Shown here one piece after another: positions 1 to 10,724 of a DNA stretch of 60,162 bases (positions within the stretch are counted from its first letter, which is position 1; each line of letters opens with the position of its first letter). Made by a program: the position numbers and the translations under genes. Location of the stretch: NCBI GenBank assembly GCA_000467715.1, contig AJFK01000548.1, forward strand, positions 1-60,162, given 5' to 3'. The notes beneath the pieces were generated by a model. That model saw only the letters and a program-made list of their open reading frames with translations. It searched no databases and was not told the origin of the DNA. This DNA is from Hysterium pulicare CBS 123377 (lineage: Eukaryota > Ascomycota > Dothideomycetes > Hysteriales > Hysteriaceae).

Positions 1-3000
1 ATGTATCATCGAAAGGAAAACCCGTAGGGTGATGATCATCGACAACGGACCCAAGCCTTCGTCTGTTATTAAAATTCACATGAAGATGGTCGTCTTCATC
101 ACCGCTCCTCCGCTCCTCCGCGTCCAACTTTCCTTTCTATCTCAGCTCTCAAAACAAAGCATGAAGTGCTGACTCTTCCCAAATGTGGTAAACTTCACAG
201 CATCCATGAAGTGTAGGGGGAAAACTGCTAGCCCCTAAGAGCTACAGATTGGGTTGTCTCGGAATATGACTTCGGGGAGCCCATAAAAGAGTCCAAAGTC
301 CCATGGTCCTTATTGTCTGCTTGATTTTGGAAGCCAGGAGGCCGGTCCCAGCCATAGCTTTGAAGATGTGAGTAAGGGAAAAAAGAAGAGGGGAGGGCGG
401 TTTTATATCACAAAAGGAGTTAAAGATGAGGAAGCATGGTCCACTTAGCTGAGAGTGTCCGTGGCTTGGGAGAGAGGGAAAGAAACGAAAAGTAGAATCA
501 GACATTGAGAGCGGTGATGGAGAGCATCACTACCCTTCACCGTTCTTCCTTATCTTCTCTACGAAATAAAACCAAAGCCTTTGAACTTCCATCATACCCA
601 ACACCCACAAACTACTCAAAGCATATTTTGATCGTGGTAGCTGTTGGAATATTCTAGTCCTATGAGCAAACAGCAGCAGCAAACAGTGATGATGGGCTAT
701 ATCAACTCACCCATATCTTATATCAAGGAATCACGGCTTCCAACCAACAGTAGCTGATTTGAAAATACCAATCCCACATCAAGCGTATAGAAGTGTCGAT
801 TTAATCCTTCAGAGCCCATTATGATCTCGTGCTCTCCGATTTGAACTTCAGGTGCTCCCAGACAAGAAAACAAACTCCCATGAAACCATCCTCGGTTGGG
901 TTTTTGAAGCCCAGCGGATCTGCTTCAGCCTTAGCTTTGAAGATATGATTTAAATTTGAGCGTAGGAGCATGAAGGGTTTTTATATCTTGAAGAGGTAGA
1001 AGGACGAGTAAGCGCTTTGTGGAGCGGGTAAGTTCTAGAAGAAAATAGCATTCAAGAAATTAGACATCGAAAGTGGTGAAGGATATCATCATCTTCACTC
1101 CGCTCTCCGCGTACAATAACCCCGATATACTATTAACTTGACACGCGAGACCAACCCCACAGTATCGGCTAGCTGCTTTTTCCAATTTAAAAGCACACAT
1201 ACGTTGACTACTGCTGCGTTTTGGGATTCTAAATCTATGGCCGTTCGCAGCTGTGTATATTACATTTTGACGACGGTGTCCCCGGCACAGCAGCCTCTCC
1301 CATATAGCTTTCCGATCGGTCATTTTTGGACCGTCGCTGATGGATTGTGAAAAGAGAATTGAAAGAACGGAGCAAAAGGGAGTTTATATATTTTATGAAA
1401 GGCAACAGAGAATGTGGGAACATGAGTAAGCATACTCAACAAACCCCTACCATCGATCTATAGCGCGATAGAGTGAGTGGGTTTCGCACAGATAGACGTC
1501 GAAAGCGGTACTGAAGACCATCACCACCCTCACCTCTCATCACTCCCCAAGCAATAAAACCCCTAAGCTTCCAAAGTTCTATTGTACTTGACGGCTCGAA
1601 TACCCCCACAACATCGACGCTAAACCTTCCTCGAGTTTGGAATCACCAAATCCCATATGTAGGAGAAAGAGCACCTAACGATGGATCCCAGAGCCATGAT
1701 ACCTCGCGGCGTAGCAATTCGAAATTCCTGTTCCCCAAAATAGCCCAACAACCATATAGGATGAGTTTGGAAAGGTTTAGACTGTTGCATGAACCATCTT
1801 TCTTTGTGCGTGTAAGGAGGAAAGCAAGAAGATGGAACATAAGAGGGTTTACACAATTTGAATGAAGTGGAAGGAGGAGTAAGCAGAGATGTAGAAATCA
1901 AGTATGACGTAGAGCAATCGAAGAGCAGAGAATATTTTATCAAATGGGTAGAAGTGAGTATTGAGAGCGGTGAATCTGTGATGGAGATCATCATCTTCAT
2001 TCCGCTCTCCGCCCAATACTACCCCACGCTCCACTAACTTGAACACCCATGTTGAACAGCGCGCACACCCCCATAGCATCAGTTGTCTGTTTGGCTGAAT
2101 TTGGAAACTTCACGGCATATGGAGCTGATGAAAAGAAGATTTTAGCAATCCGAGCCATCGTGCCTCGTCTCCCCATTTTCTGAATCTCCTGATCTCAGTA
2201 CATGGGGCGACCCCCGTAGAGAGAATAGCTCATGACTTTTGTGCGTTTAGTGTGAGTGTGGCACGGTTTTAAAAGGGAAGGGAATAGCTTATATATCTCA
2301 ACGAAAGAGGTGGAGGAAGTGGAATGATGAGTAAGCAGAAGCAAAAGTGAAGTAAAGCGCTTACAAGTAGGGGGAGTATCGAAAACCAGTGAATATCATT
2401 AGCGGTGTTGAATCGTTGTCACCATCACTCCCTTCGCTACCTTCTCTTCCAAATCCAAGACCCTCGGAAGCCTGATCATGCACACACACCAACATTTTTC
2501 TTCCAAAATTTGAAAACCCAATCCCGCATCATAGATATCTTTTGAGTGTTTTTGGTTCCCAAGAGCCACAATGCCATGTACTTTGGCGATGTGGACTTTG
2601 GGTGATCCAGGGAAGAGACCAACTCTTATCGATCTACGTACATCAAGAAATTGTTCCAGCCTCTTGGATTCTGGACTCTTTCTGTGCCGAGTGTGAGGAG
2701 AAAAGCCAAAAAGACGGAGCAGAGGAGGGTTTATATATCTTGGAGAAAGAAGTGGAGAAGGGGAAAAGATGACTAAGCCTAGTCAGCTAGGTGCATACAA
2801 ACCGTACCTGATGGTGAGAAGGAAGAAGAAGTATTTTTCGCATCAAGAGCAGTGATGGAGAGTATCATCGCCTCGCCCTTCTCCGTGTAATAAGCCTCCG
2901 AGCCACTGACTTCCCCCTTACCCAAAAACCACAAACTCCCGAACCATGGTGAAGCCTGAGAGTGGCTTTGTAGATTTGGAAACAGCAAATCCCGCATGAA

Positions 3001-4950
3001 TCGATGCCAGTAGGGACTATAGTTCTCCAGAGCCATGATGACTTTCTATTTGGCATTTCGAAGGTCTTTATCCCAGCGCAGTGGACATCTCCCAAATGCC
3101 TCCATGCAGTCTCTTTTCGACTGCAGTTTGAACAAGTTCATGTTGAGTGTAAGGAGAAAACGTAGAGGATGGAGCAGAGAGGGTTTTTATATCTTTAGTA
3201 GGAGCGAGAGGTTAGAGATGAATAAGCAAAAGAAAGGAAGCAAACTTACAAAAGACCTGCGGAGAAGGATCTCTCGCAATCAAAGTAGTTTGTAGCAAGT
3301 CTGATAGGTATCATCATCGACTCCACTAATGATTTTCAACCGAAGAAAGAAGCAGTTTTCGCCTCGGAAGCAGCGATAGAGAGAATCACTACCTCACTTC
3401 ACCACTCACCGCACTTCCTTATCATCCCCCTACAACACTTTTCTCAAATTTCCATTCTGGAAATCTTCACCATAACCTGAGCCCACAGACCGCCAAAACA
3501 TCTGCCCTCAGGTGTCCGACTGTCGACAATCTGGAGACAGCAATCCCATGAAACGCTTTACATAGCTATCTTTATAGCCATGATAAGCCGTTGCATGGAT
3601 TTCGAAAGCACTTCCCCAATAGCAAAACAACGGCCAAGGCTCTCATATTTTCAGGCAAAGTACGAAATCTTTTGTACTACTGCTTGAGAAATTCCATGCT
3701 GAGTGTAAGGAGAAAAAAGAAAAGACAGAGCAGAGAGGGTTTATATATCTTCGGAAGGGATGGAGAGATTCTGGGGATGAGTAAGCTAAGTGAAAGAAAA
3801 CGAACGAGCCTATGGAAGACGTGTTGGAGAGATCAATATCTCTCGTTCGAAGTAGTCTTTAGGAATACTGGTGAACATCATTAGCAATGCATCATCCCTC
3901 CCCTCATTATACTTTTCACAGTAATAGTCACCATCACCGCCCTTCAACTTCCGATCCATCCTCACTTCCCCATCTGGCCTAAGCTCCGACAAACTCTCAC
4001 AAATCCTGCAAAACATAAAGGGGTTATCTGTCATGGATGTAAACCACCAAATCCCAAATTGCATCTTTTTGCAAGATTTTTTTTAGCTCCCTCAGAGCTC
4101 ATGCAATATTACTTCTTCGCGGTTCGAAGGCAGTTTGCCCAGCACAGTGGGCATCTCCATCAACATCAATGCTATGGTTTTTGTGTTGAGCCCGTACGAG
4201 TACGACAGCCGAAATCCCCATGGAAGTTTTTCGATAATTCTTTGGATTGCCGCTTGAGCATTTCCATGCCGAGTGTGAGGAGGAGAAAACCAAAAGGACG
4301 GAGCAAAGAGAGTTTATATATCTTAGCAAGAGGTAGGTGAGGTAGAGATATTGTGGATGAGTAAGCAGAGGAATGGAGTTGGGCTCATGAAAGAAATATG
4401 GTGAGAAGAGTATTTTTAACGATCCGGAGCGGGGAGGATGTAGGAAAGTAACGAATGGCATCATCGACAGCCGAACAAGACCTTCTTCCTCGTTGTGATT
4501 CTCTCGATAATACTCATCACCGCCATCTCATCCCTCAATTTCATCAGTCTCCCATTCCACATCCCCGACCCTGGAAGCTTCCTTCGCACACCCAACTTCC
4601 CCCAGCAAGACCCATTGCAGTTAAGCTTTCACATTTGGAAGCTCCAGATCCCATGTGTTTTTTAACCCAAATTTTATTTTTGTCCCCTAGCGCCCATAGT
4701 AATCTTTGATTTTCATTTTTTTGAAACCCGTCATCCCAGCCACAGCGAGCGTCTGCCATGCTGCGACATGTTGAAGTTTTAAGACTGTCCCAGCTCGACG
4801 ACCGAAGCCCCATACAATGTTTTGAGGTGATGATTTTTGGACTGTCTTTTGAACTTTTTGGTGTTCGGTAAGTGGAAGTTGGATGGAGGAGGGGAGGAAG
4901 GGGTTTTTATGTTCTTCAAGGAGGCGGATGATGGCGGCGATGAGTAAGCG
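1..4950 (-). repeat. tandem array of about ten diverged TATA-bearing modules
   Basis: Read on the minus strand, each 400-600 bp unit contains, in order: a site close to GCTTACTCATC, a TATA box (best form GATATATAAACCCTC), a pyrimidine-rich leader, a CACTCAGCATG-like start, a GGCTCTG-containing box, a GGGATTTG...TCCAAA box, and a box ending in GATCTCCATCACCGCT. On plus-strand coordinates the TATA boxes are near 401, 978, 1383, 1845 (decayed), 2287, 2730, 3184, 3737, 4310 and 4904. The upstream sites are near 425, 1003, 1421, 1874, 2326, 2768, 3217, 3776, 4356 and 4939. The body boxes are at about 511-530, 1073-1094, 1505-1525, 1969-1993 and 2852-2867, and at 1639-1660, 2974-2999 and 3528-3551. 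Spacing between copies runs from 405 to 594 bp. No copy has a long intact reading frame. It could be a tandem family of short genes, their decayed copies, or noncoding transcription units. Confidence 0.75.
3697..3786 (-). promoter_or_regulatory. best-preserved promoter-like module of the array
   Basis: Minus strand: the GCTTACTCATC site lies at 3786-3776, a perfect TATATAAA box at about 3745-3738, a CT-rich stretch follows, and CACTCAGCATG ends at the ATG at 3697. The order and distances (about 30 bp from site to TATA, 40-50 bp from TATA to ATG) recur in the copies at 4366-4267 and 3227-3141. The TATA orientation and the downstream pyrimidine tract favour minus-strand transcription. This is inferred from sequence only. 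Confidence 0.5.
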
Positions 4951-5209
4951 GGGATTATGTAAGATTATGCTGGGGAGATATAGATAGTGGATAGTTCAAT
5001 ACTAGATATGTTGATAAATATACAATAATCTAACGAAAGAGACGGGTATTCTAAACTCTATATAGATCAATTCGAAGGGAAGGCGTATAGTACAAGTACA
5101 ACCGGGTATCCAAAACAAATCTCCTCAATAATCTTCCACGAAATGCCAGAAACTCCAATCCCACAAAAGACTCAACCCCCTACACCTTCCCTCTTCCCCA
5201 TCTCTATCA

Positions 5210-6529
5210 CTACCTCCCAAATTCCCCCCTCCAATGCACCACCCGAACCCTCTTCCCCGCCGCCCCACCAAGAACCCTCCCAAGCCACCTCAAAACCCCA
5301 AACCCCAACCGCCTTCCCAAATCCTCCAACCGCCTCTCATTCCTTGCCCCCAAATCCCCACAAACCGCATACCCCAACGGTCTCGCATGCCTAACCATTT
5401 CGCGCCTGCGATAAACATTCGCGCCCGCCGAATCGAAAGGCGAGGCGCCGATGACGACGTACAGGAGCGTGAGCGCCAGGGCGTAGAGATCTGTTTCGGA
5501 GCTGGGGATCGGGGGAGGGGTGGATTTGGAGGTTAGGAGGGTGGGGTCGAGGAAGTCCCATGTGCCGCCTCCTAGGGGTGATTTGGGCTTTTGGGCTGAA
5601 GGGGTGGAGTCTTCCAAGGAGGATATGGTGGCGGATGAGAAGTCAGCATAGAGGGCTTTTGGGGGATCGCATGGGGATGTCGGCGGCGAGAGGAGGAAAT
5701 TCGAGGGTTTGATGTCGGCGTGGACGCAGCCTTTTTCGGAGAGCCATTCTAGGCCTTGGAGGAGGTCGAGCGCGAGAACTGGGAAGATGGAGGCGAGTTT
5801 TTCGGCGCGTTGAGACTCTGAGAGGCTGTTTAGTGAGCAGGTGACGTAGGTTTCGAGGGTTTGAGACATGGCTTCCATGATGATGGCGCCGTTTCTAGCG
5901 TCTAGGCCATAGAAGGGTACGATATGTTGGGAAGAACCGGGGCATCTGGAGAGATAGGATAGGGTGCGGGCTTCGGTTTCTAGAACGGCTTTGGCGGATC
6001 GGGAGGCTGGGACTTTGATTGCATAGGCGCGGGGAACAGGATGGCCCGTAGAGATGGATGAACGAGGCGTTATTGGAGGTGTGGGGAGGCTCTTTGGTGT
6101 GGCAGATTGTTTCGGCAGGGAAGGAGCTGCGAGATAGACGTCACTCCATAGCCCACTTCCAAGGGGTTTTGCGGAGCTGATCTCATAGTCGGATATCGAG
6201 TATTGGAAGTCCATAAGCTCTGTACTCGGGGACTCTATAGGAAGAATAAGGGAATCTAGGGATGCGCGACCAGTTTCTAACGACTGTCGAGCCGATGTAG
6301 GTGTGATTGGTGGTGTTATTGCGCCGCTATCGTGGAGCATTCTAGGATCGGCTATTGCCATGGACGATGATTTCGTTCGGGAAGGAGACTCCGGCGGAGA
6401 GCTGTATGTTCTGGAAGGTGTAGGTCTCTGGGTTGCGAGACTATGGTATATCGTGCCTTCCCGATGTGTGGAAGTGGTGATATGAGGAAGGATACGAGAA
6501 TGTCTCGGGATCGGGATCGATGAAGCCAT
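5210..6529 (-). CDS. divergent serine/threonine protein kinase-like protein
   Basis: A single exon encodes 439 residues from the ATG at 6529. The frame stays open upstream to 6688, but that extension reads like untranslated sequence. Residues 1-115 are Ser/Thr/Pro-rich and probably disordered. The kinase domain starts with LGSGLWSDVYLA (123-134). It has the ATP-anchoring lysine in AIKV (172), the catalytic HADIKPSN (270-277, Asp272), and a metal-binding loop reading ADFSS in place of DFG (296-298). GGTWDFLDP stands where the APE-type motif belongs, and TDLYALALTLLYVVIG matches helix F. The key Lys and both Asp residues are kept, so activity is plausible. The unusual HAD, DFS and Gly-loop forms mark a fungus-specific divergent kinase. 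The substrate is unknown. The 3' end lies about 260 bp from the repeat array. Confidence 0.8.
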   Translation of the reverse strand: MASSIPIPRHSRILPHITTSTHREGTIYHSLATQRPTPSRTYSSPPESPSRTKSSSMAIADPRMLHDSGAITPPITPTSARQSLETGRASLDSLILPIESPSTELMDFQYSISDYEISSAKPLGSGLWSDVYLAAPSLPKQSATPKSLPTPPITPRSSISTGHPVPRAYAIKVPASRSAKAVLETEARTLSYLSRCPGSSQHIVPFYGLDARNGAIIMEAMSQTLETYVTCSLNSLSESQRAEKLASIFPVLALDLLQGLEWLSEKGCVHADIKPSNFLLSPPTSPCDPPKALYADFSSATISSLEDSTPSAQKPKSPLGGGTWDFLDPTLLTSKSTPPPIPSSETDLYALALTLLYVVIGASPFDSAGANVYRRREMVRHARPLGYAVCGDLGARNERRLEDLGRRLGFGVLRWLGRVLGGAAGKRVRVVHWRGEFGR

Positions 6530-8335
6530 TTTGCCGTGGTGAAACGTGGAGCATATGCAGTGAAGATAAAATAAATGTAGGAGATAAAGAAATCCAAGTA
6601 GGCATCCGTGATCTAGGTAACGACGCCGAAATGCACTCTGTCCTACAGAGTCCACTTCCAGTATACCAGAAAGCACTAAGATAAGCAACGTGCTCTAGGT
6701 GTAACAGTAATTATAGACAAGCGAGAACGTTACAAGTCAAAATCGATAGAAGTACAGTAGTGTCGCAAAGAGAAACAAGAAAGAGCAAAGGCTATAAAGT
6801 CTGAAGCGTCATGATGGATGTTAGAGCCGAGGGGACTTTTGGGGATGTGGATGAAGTCACAGAGGCAGCTTCCAGAAGACAGCTTCCTAATATAAGTAGC
6901 ATTAGCTCTGCACTCCACTCCCGTCGCATGCCGCGATGCGCGTTGCAGTGATAAGGCGGACAAAGCCACCAGTCAAAGGTGAACGTGGTACCTCCATCAA
7001 TCAATCAAGCCTTGCCTGATGACTTACTCGGTATCCGTCGAAACGGTCATGCAATTCAAGGGCCAGGTTCAATCCAGAGCCCCTCGAAGGATGCATTTTT
7101 CAACGTGGTCGAATCCATTGGTCAGTCTCGCTCGGGAAACACCGCGCATGCCCTCGTTGTTCTCCGTGCACATCGTTGTGGCATAATTCGGGCGTCGACA
7201 TTATGGAGAGCCACAGCAATCCAAGCGGAATTGTCCACGGGAAAGATAAGTCTCGTTGCAACTAAACCCGGTCCGTTGGGCGAAAAAACGCACGGATGAC
7301 GTCCGCGAGGAATCAGGATAGAAGAGAGGTCTTGGCTTGGCGGGTACTTATCTCTCCAATCTACACATTCATCGAGGCTATCTCAGATAGCGCCATGCCT
7401 TGCCCATTGCTTGCATCCCGAGCGCAGGAACGGGTGCTTCCAGCAGCCTTGTCGTCCGAAAAAAGCCCCGGGATTTTCGATAGGCGTTCATTCAATAATT
7501 GCCAAGCTTGTGGGTGCGCTGAGAGGAGTCGGTGGGATGAATTGGGAATAATTTGAGTAACGTTAATGTCAGTTCTTGAGATGAGCAATTTCGGATGGCA
7601 GAGTTGACGGAAAGTTGTTGCACAATAGATGTCACAATGGAATAGATTCCATCATCCCTTTCCCACCCAATCGACACCAGAACTCCATACAACCAACATC
7701 CTCAACATCCACCGAGGGCCAGATACGCCTTTACAATCATATTACCAAGCTCAACCGTGAATGCGCCCCAGCCAAGAAGAGCCGTTACGGGGGTAATGCG
7801 CAGCTCGAATACCAACAAATCACTCCGCCCAATCTGGTGCACGAGAATTATAGAATAGTTTGTAGAAGCCCTTCTTGCATTCAAATCATCTACAGATCCT
7901 CCGTTCGTGCCTTCAAGGCGCTGAATGATTCCTTTCCTCCATTGTTTTCCACCGCAATCACGACGACCTGCCTATGCATGGTTGTAACTTTGAAATAGAA
8001 GTCCCACTATTCAAGCCCATCCAGAGTAACAAGATAAACAAAAACGCCTCCTATTCAAGCCAGACACTAAGGAGTAAAGAAGAGGTTCGAAATACTATCG
8101 AAATTATATATCAATAATCCTCAATCCTCTAGAACACCATCTCAGTAAGATGGATGTTAATAAAAAGCATTTAATACGCCTTTCGTTCCCAACCAACGAT
8201 CCCCAGATAACCGAGGGGATTTTGGGTTTATGCACAATATGCGTTTCATTTCAAACAAGACGACCAACCCGCCAAGCTTCTTTACTCTCTTCCACGCCGC
8301 TCGTACAAATCGATGATCTTTTCTTGTTCCTCGCG
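6530..8335. other. intergenic, no gene recognised
   Basis: About 1.8 kb between the kinase start and the 3' end of the TRP-like gene. Open frames exist (for example 7615-7998 on plus), but none shows a domain, a signal peptide or matching splice signals. It presumably holds the kinase promoter and the 3' UTR of the next gene. Confidence 0.5.
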
Positions 8336-10724
8336 TCAATGGTCGTAACCCGCTCCTCTTTGCCATGGGCTGGTGTTGTTCTGTGCTCGGTAGTTCTCGC
8401 TTCGGAGGCTACCTGTGCGGCCGTGTGCTTGCTGGCCACCATAGGGGTTGGCTCCTTGACTATACACACTTTCACCCCCTCTTGACGCCGGGCTATTGCG
8501 ACCGTAGTATGATGGCGGTGGTGGTGCTCCAGGACCGTTCTGCGCTGGGAACATTGGCATCGACGGGTCTACTGGGCTTCGGGGTGGTTGTTGGAAGTGG
8601 TCGTGTGCCATCAAGCCGCCTTCCTTGGTAGGTGGTAAGTTGGCCGAGCTGGATGAGAAGGAGTCATCATCGTCGTCGATGCCGCTGCGTGGCTTGTAAT
8701 GACCCTTGGCCTCACCACGAGCCGTTGCACCGAGCGCATCGAGTTCGGTCGTAAGCTGGGTTTGTGATTTGATGAATGAACCGCGATCATCACGCATTGG
8801 CTGGTATCGCGTATCCGGGTTCTTAGTGAAAATGGCGAAACCGGAAGAGACGAGAACCATGATAAGGAGGACAAGGGCAAAGACCGCGTTATACGCGAAG
8901 AAGACGACGCCCATAACACCAGTTACAATACCCTGCTGAGATTAGAGGAGAACATTTGATTGATGTTGAACGAACTTACAGGTTGGCTGAAGATGTTTGA
9001 GAATATAAGCAGGAAGATTGCGCTCAAGAAGTTGACAGCCGAGATGGAGATGTTGAAAGCATTGGTCTTCTTGTCCATGTAGGGTCGAAGAACGCTGACT
9101 GCGATGAGAAGTCCAGCCTCGATCAAGACGAGTGCGATGGCCTGAACAACGCCACTTCCTTGCGCCAGTCCGATGAACATGCCCTTAATGAGTAGGTAGC
9201 CGAGTATGGGAACGATGAAGTAGTAGGCTGTAGCTTTGAACTGCACGTAGAGGAAGCCCCACTTGTTGAGGGATACTGGGTCGGAGTACAGAATGTAGGC
9301 TGGGTTCTTGTGCATCGTGATGGAACGTTTCGCAATTCGAATGACCTTGGACGATGCCCATCCGAGAATGCAGATCATGGAGATGATGGTGAAAATGGCC
9401 AAAACGACCTCAGCCGCCGAGTCGCGAACCGTCAGTTCCCAGAAGCAAAGGACAACCATCTGCGGGAAACCGATAAGAATGATTCGGTAAAGAATCCCCT
9501 TCAGCACAGTCCGCCAGCCGTTGCGGAAATCCACGAATTTATCGCTCTTCATCTTACCCGTCTTAACAAGCCCTTCACAGATGTACTTGAAGAGGATAAC
9601 AACCAAGACGACGATAATGACAAAGATGATGAAAAACGCGTATCCGGTGAAGAAAATATTCGTCGTCTCAATTTTGGCACGGAATCCAACGCGGTCAATA
9701 CCACGAAGAATGGTTCGGCTCGATGCTTCAGCGGTGGAGGCACTGTTGCTTCGCGGGGCAAGTCTGCCCATAGCGCGCATAGCCTCTCCAGCCTGTCCAG
9801 CCAGCCCGGTGATTGCACGTTTGACCTTCTGGACTTCGACAGACGTGGTTGACAGGTCGGAAAGGTAACTGGTCGGCGTGCCGCCTGTAGAACGCTGGTA
9901 CCAAGTAGCCATCTGCTGCAGAAACCCGATCCGAATAATACCCATACTCCACTGGAAGTTCTGAGTCCATGATGCAACGATTGGTGGTAGCGAGACGGCA
10001 GACATGCCAATGAATGCTTGAGCCTGGAAGTACCCGAATAACGAAAGTGCGTTGGCAGCAACGTGTGCGGCCGTGTTCGAGTGTCCCAAGCCAGATGTGA
10101 TGGCCGATGCCACTAGACCGATACCTGCAATGATAGCAGTGGCCCACCCAACAGCCTTTTGGTATACTGAATTGCCGTTTGATAGATCGGCTTCCACACA
10201 AGCGAGCGGGGTTCCAGTGTCGGAGTCATTAATGTATATCCTAACTTTACCATCCAGGTCAGGAACGGTAAACACAATGCCTTGCTTGATGTTAGTGCTG
10301 CTGAAGGAAATGGAATGGACTAGTCTACTAAAGACCTACCAGGAATCCTCTTGACAGTATCCGGGTCAATGTCGATCCATGAAGTCAAATCAATGGGACC
10401 TGTGTTCATGGGACAAAGACTGGCCTTGAGTTTGTCATCGTTGCATGGATTTAGCTGCTGTTTCACGGCCGAATATCCGTAAAAGATGCCTTCAATCGAA
10501 GCCGTGACATTTCCAGAAATGGCAGACACTCCCTTGATGGCAAAGCTGAGGGTAGAATTATCCGGAGTGAATGCAACGTTGAAGAGAGTGGCGGAGAAGC
10601 TCGAGTTCGACTGGCAAGGGTTGAGCGACTTTGATTCTATTATGCGCTCGGCGGAGGCGAAAGGTGTGAGGGCGAGGGCGGCGGTGAGGAGAGAAACGGG
10701 AGATTTCGATAGCGAGTGGAACAT
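8336..10724 (-). CDS. TRP-like / flavin carrier (FLC, Pkd2-type) membrane protein
   Basis: Three exons read by eye: 10724-10340, 10280-8980 and 8935-8336. Donors are GTAGGT and GTAAGT, acceptors are CAAG and CTCAG or the adjacent CAG, giving about 761 residues. Residues 1-26 form a signal peptide (hydrophobic run ending in FASA). The Cys-containing luminal domain of about 140 residues matches the ML-like TRP_N region of fungal flavin-carrier/TRP proteins, with IPGIVFTVPDLDG closing it. Eight to ten hydrophobic segments follow, typical of the TRP domain. The cytosolic tail is acidic, then Pro/Gly/Ser-rich. Family members act in the ER or plasma membrane in calcium response, FAD transport and cell-wall integrity. 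Which role applies here cannot be told from sequence. Confidence 0.87.

Noticed and set aside
3145-4340. Plus-strand peptides SVRRK...REGLYIF repeated in several array units
   Set aside because: They cross the TATA box and change frame between units (SVRRK in some, ECEEK in another), so they reflect conserved DNA, not a plus-strand protein.
1-4950. CRISPR-like regular spacing of the left array
   Set aside because: Units are 400-600 bp, diverged and variable in spacing in a eukaryotic genome; there are no short identical repeats with unique spacers.
7060-7090. tRNA-like GGTTCAATCC sequence
   Set aside because: No matching acceptor or anticodon stems could be paired around it.
7615-7998. 127-codon plus frame
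   Set aside because: No domain, random composition, no promoter or splice support.
9310-9868. Acidic and basic plus-strand frames of 115-180 codons
   Set aside because: Antisense shadows of the membrane-helix exon of the TRP-like gene.
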